12,208 nt of DNA, taken from positions 1 to 12,208 of the forward strand of contig CAYPJU010000122.1 in NCBI GenBank assembly GCA_964411125.1, read 5' to 3'. The translations under genes were made by a program, and so were the position numbers. This document shows, one piece after another, positions 7,362 through 12,208 of this stretch (within the stretch, counting starts at the first letter, position 1; each line of letters opens with the position of its first letter). Origin of the DNA: JBFIHF01 sp964411125. GTDB lineage: Bacteria > Myxococcota_A > Bradymonadia > Bradymonadales > Bradymonadaceae. Under the pieces are notes generated by a model that was not told the DNA's origin, did no database searches, and saw only the letters and a list, made by a program, of their open reading frames with translations.

Positions 7362-7425
7362 AAAAGGGGGTCGTTGGGCTTCGCCCAAACCCACCAGGGG
7401 ATTCTCCCCTGGACCCCGAAGTTTT
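7362..7425. other. Predicted three-way-junction structured element
   Basis: Two perfect hairpins with TTC loops, TTGGGC/GCCCAA (7374-7388) and CAGGGGA/TCCCCTG (7395-7411), are enclosed by an outer stem GGGGTC (7367-7372)/GACCCC (7412-7417). This can be extended by AAAA (7362-7365) with TTTT (7422-7425) across a small bulge. It lies 24 nt after the methyltransferase stop codon. Similar short GC-rich multi-hairpin elements are often dispersed repeats or 3'-UTR structures. I cannot tell from a single copy whether this is a repeat family, an RNA or part of a terminator. Confidence 0.55.
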
Positions 7426-7460
7426 CCGTACAGGCTTTACACTTGGTGCCACCGAAAAAG

Positions 7461-7493
7461 AAAAATGGCTGCCCCAGCAGGGCAGCCATTTTT
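7461..7493. terminator. Bidirectional rho-independent terminator
   Basis: AAAAATGGCTGCCC (7461-7474) and its exact reverse complement (7480-7493) form a 14-bp stem with a 5-nt loop, CAGCA. The stem ends in five A on one side and five T on the other, so it can terminate transcription from either strand. It serves the methyltransferase on the plus strand and, 239 nt past its stop codon, the citrate-synthase-like operon on the minus strand. Confidence 0.93.
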
Positions 7494-7731
7494 CAACAGG
7501 ATCGTCGGCCCACCCAACGATCCCGGAGAGAGACTGTGAAGTCATCATTTCATCAAAACAGTTTCTAGCCTCTCGGAGAGAACTCAGGTTCGTCGCACCA
7601 GGAATCCGAACCTTCGCCCGAGTATAGAGCAACGGTCGTGCCAGGTGTGGATCGCCTGATTCTGCGGTGATCGGGAGGGGTAGGCGGACAGTCGAGTAGC
7701 CGACTGGGGTGTGGACTCCACAGAAAGGTGG
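7494..7731. other. Structured convergent spacer, no gene seen
   Basis: No convincing coding frame is present. The segment is dense in short inverted repeats: GGATCGT/ACGATCC (7499-7523), CTCTC/GAGAG (7570-7580), AGGTTCG/CGAACCT (7586-7613), GATCGCC/GGTGATC (7650-7672, one G-U pair), TGTGGA/TCCACA (7710-7722) and CGAGTAGCC/GGCTACTCG (7693-7701 with 7730-7738). The last pair spans the TAG stop of the minus-strand gene. On the minus strand this would be a roughly 240-nt structured 3' untranslated region running into the terminator at 7493-7461. A small RNA is possible but unproven. Confidence 0.4.
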
Positions 7732-8532
7732 CTACTCGTCTGCCAGTGCCCGAGGACTCTTGCGCGGAGGAGAGCCCACCCATTCGACGAACTCCACCGG
7801 GATCTCGCGGACGCGTTCGGGGGACTCGATGGTGCCGGCGAGGGCGTTTCCGGCGATCCCCCAGTAGACGAACGCGGTGGTGAACATCGACGCCTGGGGC
7901 GGGTCGTAGCCGAGGTCGGAGGCGATCGCGGCGACACAGCTCGCGAGGTTCGCCTCGAGCCCCCATCGCTTGCGGGCGTGCGCTCGCGCCTCCAGATAGA
8001 GAGCCCAGTGTCGTCGGGGCGGTGTCCAGATCTGCGCGATCGCCGTCTCGAGGACGCTGTTCCGTTCGTCCTGATCGCGCGCCGGGACGCCGAAGCCCTC
8101 GATTCGACCTCCGCCACCGAGCCGTGCGTCCATCGCGGAGCGCATTCGCTCGGCATCGCTGTCGGGGGGGCCCGCGCTCGTGATCTCCTGAAAGAAGCGC
8201 GTCGCTCCCCGCACGGGCCATGCCCCCATCGGGGCTCGGTCGAGGATCGCGAAGGCCGTCGCGACCCCCGAGAAGGCGTGTCCGTACGCCGAGATCAGCC
8301 GCGCGACCTTCATCGGCCAGATGCGGGGGTCGCCGATCGCCATGCTGCTCAGTGCATCGCAGGCGGCGCATTCGTCGGGGGTCAGCCGCCGGCTCCCGAT
8401 CGCGACCGAGAAGAGGCTCCAGAAGTCGTCCCCGACGAGGTCACGATAGACGTCGAACCCGCGAACGTGTGCGGTTTCCAGAGCAGCGCGGCCGAACTCG
8501 GTCCGGACCGGATGTCGTTTTCGATCGCTCAA
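7732..8532 (-). CDS. Citrate-synthase-fold protein B, catalytic residues not conserved
   Basis: A 266-residue protein starting at TTG 8532. The start overlaps the preceding gene's TGA by 4 nt and has a strong ribosome binding site, GGGAGGAG (8544-8537). Weak but ordered resemblance to citrate synthase / citryl-CoA lyase is visible. Residues 55-118 match the helical segment leading to the first catalytic His (PMKVARLISAYGHAFSGVAT, then APMGAWPVRGA where the family has a GPLHGGA-like motif). RIEGFGVPARDQDER at 143-157 matches the GfGHp..r..DPR motif with His replaced by Val149. EANLASCVAAIASDLGYDP at 193-211 matches the NVDFYSG region with Asp apparently replaced by Ala197. All three catalytic positions appear lost, which points to a pseudoenzyme or a different chemistry. 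It is the last gene of the minus-strand operon. The family call rests on my reading of the motifs, not on a search. Confidence 0.6.
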   Translation of the reverse strand: MSDRKRHPVRTEFGRAALETAHVRGFDVYRDLVGDDFWSLFSVAIGSRRLTPDECAACDALSSMAIGDPRIWPMKVARLISAYGHAFSGVATAFAILDRAPMGAWPVRGATRFFQEITSAGPPDSDAERMRSAMDARLGGGGRIEGFGVPARDQDERNSVLETAIAQIWTPPRRHWALYLEARAHARKRWGLEANLASCVAAIASDLGYDPPQASMFTTAFVYWGIAGNALAGTIESPERVREIPVEFVEWVGSPPRKSPRALADE

Positions 8533-9233
8533 CGCTCTCCTCCCTCGGGCGGTACGTAGACCCAGTAGGGCACGTTGAGGGGGCTCGCGAGGAGTCGCGG
8601 ATCGGAGACGGCGTGGGCCTCGGCGAGAACTCCGGGGAGGAGCGCCGCGGCGAGCGCCGCCGACAACTGATGGCGTTCGCGGAGGCCGGCGTCGAAGAGG
8701 ACGGAGACGATCGCCGCGTCGAATGTCAGTTGCGGATGGGGGAGGGCGTGACCCTCGGGCAGAAGCTCGTCGAGCTCGGCCATCGGTCGGGCATCGTCGA
8801 GGTATTCGACCGGCACGTCGCCCTCGCGGTCCTGCAGCCAGTCGAGAAGGCTGCCGTGGGCGTCGAGGAGCCGTCGCAGGTGTTCGGCGAGACCGATGCC
8901 GGCCACGGCGACGATCGATTCGGCGTTGCCGTCGGCGCTCGAGACGTGTCGTGCCGTGCGCGCTGCATGTACCACCGCGGCGGAGATCGGGAGACGGTAA
9001 GCGTGGACGAGGGCGAGTTCGAACGCCCGCGCCGCCTCGTCGGTCGGGGGGAGTTCGCCGACGATGGTCAGGTAGGTCACGTCGGACCAGCGGTAGTGGC
9101 GGGCGAGGTCCGCGCCGACGGCATAGCCGCGCAGGCGGTGGACGGGATCGTGCGGGTCGTAGACGGACGCCTCGAGCGTGTCGACGCCGACCTCGTCGAA
9201 CGGCGAGTCGACGAGCTGATCTTCCTCACTCAC
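8529..9233 (-). CDS. Citrate-synthase-fold protein A (citryl-CoA-lyase-like), divergent
   Basis: A 234-residue protein from GTG 9233; the start overlaps the ThDP-enzyme stop by 8 nt. Residues 27-75 carry a clear citrate-synthase-superfamily N-terminal signature: a Gly-Tyr followed by DLARHYRWSDVTYLTIVGELP at 42-62, then a helical F..aLV segment. Residues 84-120 resemble the helix before the first catalytic His, but the HGGAN-type motif is replaced by AGIGLAEHLRRLLDAHG. HPQLTFDAAIVSVLFDAGL at 166-184 resembles the NVDFYSG..L..LG segment and may keep the catalytic Asp (Asp172). The glycine-rich GFGHP motif is not evident. The size is near that of short citryl-CoA lyase homologues (about 260 residues) and far below full citrate synthase (about 430). 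Together with protein B it may form a heteromer. Its substrate is unknown. Confidence 0.65.
   Translation of the reverse strand: MSEEDQLVDSPFDEVGVDTLEASVYDPHDPVHRLRGYAVGADLARHYRWSDVTYLTIVGELPPTDEAARAFELALVHAYRLPISAAVVHAARTARHVSSADGNAESIVAVAGIGLAEHLRRLLDAHGSLLDWLQDREGDVPVEYLDDARPMAELDELLPEGHALPHPQLTFDAAIVSVLFDAGLRERHQLSAALAAALLPGVLAEAHAVSDPRLLASPLNVPYWVYVPPEGGER
8537..8546 (-). promoter_or_regulatory. Strong ribosome binding site fixing the TTG start of protein B
   Basis: Read on the minus strand this is GAGGGAGGAG, ending 4 nt before TTG 8532-8530. It lies inside the end of the upstream coding sequence and is the best Shine-Dalgarno match in the operon. It makes the rare TTG start credible and suggests that protein B is translated efficiently by its own initiation as well as by coupling. 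Confidence 0.75.
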
Positions 9234-10938
9234 GCCCGAACCCCCCGATCACTTCGGCGCGATCTTGCAGGGGCGGCGGGTACGAAGGGTCGACTTGGAC
9301 TTCGATCATCGTGGGGCGTCCGTTTGCGAGGGCGGTCCGCACGACCTCCTGGATCTGTCCGGGGCCGTCGACGACGAACGCATCGAGGCCCATGGCGCGT
9401 GCGATTTCGGCGACCCGCAGGGGATGCTTGTACTCGATCGACCGCATGGGCCGCCCCCCGCTCACCTTCTTGCTGCCGTGCCAGGTGACGCCGTGCATGT
9501 TGTTGTTCTCGACGATCCAGATGACGGGGACGTCGTACTCGACGGCGCAGATGAGCTCCATGCCGTTCATCGTGAAGCAGGCGTCGCCCACGATGGCGAA
9601 GACGGGGCGGTTGGGTTCGACCATCTTGGTGCCGATCGGCGCGACGGTGCCGTGCCCCATCGAACCGAACGACAGGTTGATGTTGAACTCCTGGTCGCGG
9701 CCGATCCTGAGGTGATGGATGTTGAAGAGCATGTGCCCGCCGATGTCGGAGTAGACGATCGCGTCGAACGGGAGGACCTCCAGCAGATCGGCGCGCCAAC
9801 GCTGTGGCGTGACCGGGGTTGCGTCGGAGGCGCGGGCCTCCGGGTCGAGGAAGGCGTCGTCGGAGGTGAGCGGAGGGAGGTCGACGTCCCACTCGGAACG
9901 AGAGGGCTGCCGCTCCCGAGAGCGCTTCACGTGGAATCGCAGCTCGTTGAGGATGGTCCGGGCGTCTCCGACGATCGGGATGTCGATCGGGTAGGAGTTT
10001 CCGAGGCGGTCGGGATCGATGTCGATCTGGATGAGCGACTTCGTCGGCCGCATTCGGTCGTCCCAGTTGTAGGTCGCGCGCTCGTTGAGCGACGTCCCGA
10101 CGCACAGGAGGGCGTCGACGCGTCCGCCGAGGATGAGCTCTTTCGCCGCTCGATGCCCGGCGAGCCCCACGACGCCGCACGACAGTGGGTGGTCCTCGGG
10201 GAAGACGCCCTTGGCGGTCGGGGTGGTCACGACACGGGCCCCGAGCTGTTCGGCGAACGATTTCAGCTCACGCCGGGCGCCGCTGACGAGGGTCCCGGTG
10301 CCGGCGATGATCGCAGGATGGCTCGCGTTCGACATCACCTCGGCGGCGTGGGCGACGGCGTCGCGGTCGAAGTACCGCGTCGGGGGTCGGTATTGCGCGG
10401 GGTCGGTGACGTCGTCCCGTACCTCCTGCCCCCAGAAGTTGACGGGAACGTTGATGTGGACCGGGCCAGGTCGTCCCGTCATGGCGTGTCGCAACGCGCG
10501 CCGGACGTGGTGGGTGAACCGGTCGGGCGAGGTGACCATCGCCGAGTACTTGGTGACCGGTGCGAACATGCCGACGATGTCGATGTCCTCGCGCGAAGTC
10601 TCCTGCGACGCGCCTCTTCCCATGATGTTGGAGGGGACCTGGCCGGTGAGGACGAGCATCGGGACGCAGCTCGAGTAGGCGACGGCTACGCCGGTCAACA
10701 TGTTGGTGGAGCCGGGACCCGCCGTGCCCGCGCAGACCCCGATACGACGTCGGTTTCGAGCATAGCCGTCCGCCATGAAGACGGCCCCCTCTTCATGCTT
10801 GGTGACGATGAGGCGGATGTCGTCGCAGAGCTCGACCGCATCGAAGAACGGGTGCAACAGCCCGCCCGGGATGCCGAACACGTCTCCGACCCGCTCGGAA
10901 CGGAGGTAATCCAGCATCAAATCTATGATCTTCGGCAC
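9226..10938 (-). CDS. ThDP-dependent enzyme, acetolactate synthase large-subunit family
   Basis: A 570-residue thiamine-diphosphate enzyme with the usual three-domain order. The N-terminal pyrimidine-binding domain (1 to about 170) contains KHEEGAVFMADGYARN at 47-62, with Glu49 as the predicted cofactor-activating Glu, and GTAGPGSTNMLTGVAVA at 71-87. The central domain (about 190-335) contains GTGTLVSGARRELKSFAEQL and VGTSLNERATYNWDD. The C-terminal pyrophosphate-binding domain contains SMGHGTVAPIGTKMV at 426-440 and the metal-binding motif GDACFTMNGMEL at 451-462, reaching NNN at 478-480. The canonical GDG is GDA here, a variant I believe also occurs in active members. The start is GTG 10938; an internal ATG at 10917 is the alternative. 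It need not make acetolactate: no ilvN or ilvC lies nearby, and it is the first gene of an operon with two citrate-synthase-fold genes, so a carboligase or decarboxylase with an unusual substrate is likelier. Confidence 0.88.
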   Translation of the reverse strand: MPKIIDLMLDYLRSERVGDVFGIPGGLLHPFFDAVELCDDIRLIVTKHEEGAVFMADGYARNRRRIGVCAGTAGPGSTNMLTGVAVAYSSCVPMLVLTGQVPSNIMGRGASQETSREDIDIVGMFAPVTKYSAMVTSPDRFTHHVRRALRHAMTGRPGPVHINVPVNFWGQEVRDDVTDPAQYRPPTRYFDRDAVAHAAEVMSNASHPAIIAGTGTLVSGARRELKSFAEQLGARVVTTPTAKGVFPEDHPLSCGVVGLAGHRAAKELILGGRVDALLCVGTSLNERATYNWDDRMRPTKSLIQIDIDPDRLGNSYPIDIPIVGDARTILNELRFHVKRSRERQPSRSEWDVDLPPLTSDDAFLDPEARASDATPVTPQRWRADLLEVLPFDAIVYSDIGGHMLFNIHHLRIGRDQEFNINLSFGSMGHGTVAPIGTKMVEPNRPVFAIVGDACFTMNGMELICAVEYDVPVIWIVENNNMHGVTWHGSKKVSGGRPMRSIEYKHPLRVAEIARAMGLDAFVVDGPGQIQEVVRTALANGRPTMIEVQVDPSYPPPLQDRAEVIGGFGRE

Positions 10939-10976
10939 CCGAACCCCACGCTCGCGACTTCAACGCTATGGTGGAG

Positions 10977-10989
10977 GCGAAAATTTCGC
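10977..10989. promoter_or_regulatory. 13-bp palindrome in divergent promoter region
   Basis: GCGAAAATTTCGC is a perfect palindrome around a central A. It lies in the 119-bp spacer between the minus-strand operon (start 10938) and the plus-strand kinase gene (start 11058), 38 and 68 bp from the two start codons. This is a plausible operator position for divergent control. I cannot assign convincing -35/-10 boxes on either strand. Confidence 0.4.
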
Positions 10990-11057
10990 TACTCTGACGC
11001 CAACGGCCGCGCCGTCTGGCGAAACCGAAGTACGACCGTCACGAGACATAGAACGCT

Positions 11058-12208
11058 GTGCCACCAGAAACATTGGCGGACCTTTCGAATGGGCAAACCC
11101 GTATCGGCGCGAGCCACGTCGTCGCGCTCGCGCTGAGCCCGCTGATCGACTACGCGGAAGAACATGGCTGGTCGATCGAGACGTTGCTCGAAGGCCTCCC
11201 CTACACCCCCGAACAGTTCTCCGAGCCGAAGACGGAGATCGACTGGTCCTCGTTCGTGACCTTTTGTGGGCGCTTCGAGGCGCGGATGCCTGCAGACGAG
11301 GGCCTCGAGTCGCTGAAGGACCAGCTGGTGCCGAGCTTCAAGGGGATGGCGAGTTTTCTGGGTCTGATGGCTTCGCCGCGTCTGCTCTATCGGTGGCAGA
11401 ACGACTGGGCCGGCCCGCGGCTCTTTCCGGCGGTTCACCACGAGAAGTCGGAGCTCCTCGACAGGCGTACGATGGCGGTCACGCTGAGAATCCCCGACCA
11501 CCTCGAGGACTGTCCGTTCTTCTTTCGCATGACGCGCTTGATGATGAGCGTCGCACCTCGGTTTCTAGGGAGTGACGACGCGGTGGTCGACATGAAGCTC
11601 GCCCCGCGGCGGGCGGATTACACGATCCGAATGCCTCCGTCGGCGACCGTCGTCGCGCGCGTGCGTCGTGCGCTTCAGGCGCTCTTTTCGGGGGCGAGCG
11701 TTCTGGACGAGCTGACGGACCACCACGGTCGCTTGATCGAGTCGCATCACGAAGTCGAACTGATGCACGACGAGCTGGAGCGCTCGGAACGAAACTTCCG
11801 GCTGATCATCGAGGAATCTCCGGTCGCCAACCTCGTCCTGGGGGCGGACGACGTCCTCTACGCGAACCGCAAGATGCGTGAGTTCGTCGGGCTCGGGGAC
11901 GAGGAGTCGCTGGGGGAGCACTCGATCGAGGACTTCATCGTGGACCCCGAACGCTTCCACACGCTCCGAGACACGCACCGGGAAGGCGAGGGAGAGTTCG
12001 AGTTTCGAAAGGTCGGCGAATCGCAGCTCGTGATCGGCCAGGTGCGGGCGATCCCGACGCAGTGGGACGGGTCGGAGGCGACGCTGCTCGTCATTCAGGA
12101 CGTCACCGAGCGCAACCGGATCATGGCGCGTGCGACCGAGCTCGATCGGATGATCGCGATGGGGACGCTCGCGTCCGGCGTCGCCCACGAGATCAACAAC
12201 CCGATGGC
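11058..12208 (+). CDS. PAS-domain sensor histidine kinase, 3' end cut by window edge
   Basis: The frame opens after a TAG at 11049 and starts at GTG 11058. It continues with no stop for 383 codons to the window end. Residues 1 to about 215 form a soluble N-terminal domain (SPLIDYAEEHGWSIETLLEG, then EIDWSSFVTFCGRFEARMP, then a WAGPRLFP stretch). I associate this domain with myxobacterial-type kinases but cannot name it. A probable coiled coil (about 218-245, DELTDHHGRLIESHHEVEL) leads into a PAS domain (about 246-352, starting NFRLIIEESPVANLVL and ending VIQDVTERN). The HisKA H-box follows at LASGVAHEINNPM, with phospho-acceptor His377. The dimerisation helix and the ATPase domain lie beyond the window; a receiver domain could follow. 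No membrane segment is seen, so it should sense a cytoplasmic or protein-borne signal. It is divergent from the ThDP-enzyme operon, which is a possible regulatory target. Confidence 0.9.
   Translation, partial: MPPETLADLSNGQTRIGASHVVALALSPLIDYAEEHGWSIETLLEGLPYTPEQFSEPKTEIDWSSFVTFCGRFEARMPADEGLESLKDQLVPSFKGMASFLGLMASPRLLYRWQNDWAGPRLFPAVHHEKSELLDRRTMAVTLRIPDHLEDCPFFFRMTRLMMSVAPRFLGSDDAVVDMKLAPRRADYTIRMPPSATVVARVRRALQALFSGASVLDELTDHHGRLIESHHEVELMHDELERSERNFRLIIEESPVANLVLGADDVLYANRKMREFVGLGDEESLGEHSIEDFIVDPERFHTLRDTHREGEGEFEFRKVGESQLVIGQVRAIPTQWDGSEATLLVIQDVTERNRIMARATELDRMIAMGTLASGVAHEINNPM

Noticed and set aside
7586..7613. tRNA T-arm-like sequence (GGTTCG... with CGAACC)
   Set aside because: It is only a 7-bp inverted repeat with a 14-nt loop; no acceptor, D or anticodon arms can be drawn on either strand.
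7565..8371. 268-codon minus-strand frame overlapping protein B
   Set aside because: Arg-rich and without motifs. The other frame has the strong Shine-Dalgarno, the stop-start overlap and citrate-synthase-like motifs.
9226..10938. Branched-chain amino acid operon (ilvB-type acetolactate synthase)
   Set aside because: No regulatory subunit (ilvN) or ilvC next to it, and the overlapping citrate-synthase-fold genes point to other chemistry.
9265..11136. 623-codon plus-strand frame opposite the ThDP enzyme
   Set aside because: The opposite strand encodes an intact 570-residue enzyme with all family motifs; this frame is Asp/Val/Arg-rich and matches nothing.

Overview
The window is a high-GC bacterial contig segment, probably from a metagenome-assembled or draft genome because it contains a scaffolding gap of exactly 100 Ns (1630-1729). 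A Myxococcota or other 'deltaproteobacterial' source is the best guess. The support is high GC with GTG and TTG starts, a lipoprotein with a Gly/Asp/Ser-rich region after its lipobox, and a histidine kinase whose N-terminal domain I associate with that group. This is an inference; no rRNA or other marker is present.

Layout, left to right. (i) 1-435 (-): start of a small lipoprotein, cut by the window edge. (ii) 687-2043 (+): remains of an AlbA_2/ATPase/winged-helix regulator (COG2865 type). It is broken into two frames with its middle missing, and it carries a 12-nt PTKQ-encoding tandem repeat at which the assembly failed. (iii) 2268-7338 (+): a tightly spaced five-gene cluster. It holds two homologous cyclic-nucleotide-binding-domain proteins without DNA-binding domains (one keeps the phosphate-binding motif, the other has lost it), gpsA (glycerol-3-phosphate dehydrogenase), a DegT/DnrJ-type PLP sugar aminotransferase, and a compact PglX/Eco57I-like adenine-N6 DNA methyltransferase. 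(iv) 7339-7731: a spacer full of secondary structure between convergent genes. It includes a possible three-way-junction element and a perfect 14-bp bidirectional terminator. (v) 10938-7732 (-): a three-gene operon with overlapping ends, made of a ThDP-dependent acetolactate-synthase-family enzyme followed by two diverged citrate-synthase-fold proteins that lack expected catalytic residues. (vi) 11058-12208 (+): divergently transcribed PAS histidine kinase, cut by the window edge just after its phospho-acceptor His.

The plus-strand cluster combines phospholipid-precursor synthesis, nucleotide-sugar amination and DNA methylation, with two putative ligand sensors at its head. The minus-strand operon looks like a dedicated but unassigned carbon-carbon bond chemistry module and is the best candidate here for an undescribed system. 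A 119-bp divergent spacer with a palindrome lies between it and the kinase gene; whether the kinase regulates it cannot be told from this sequence.
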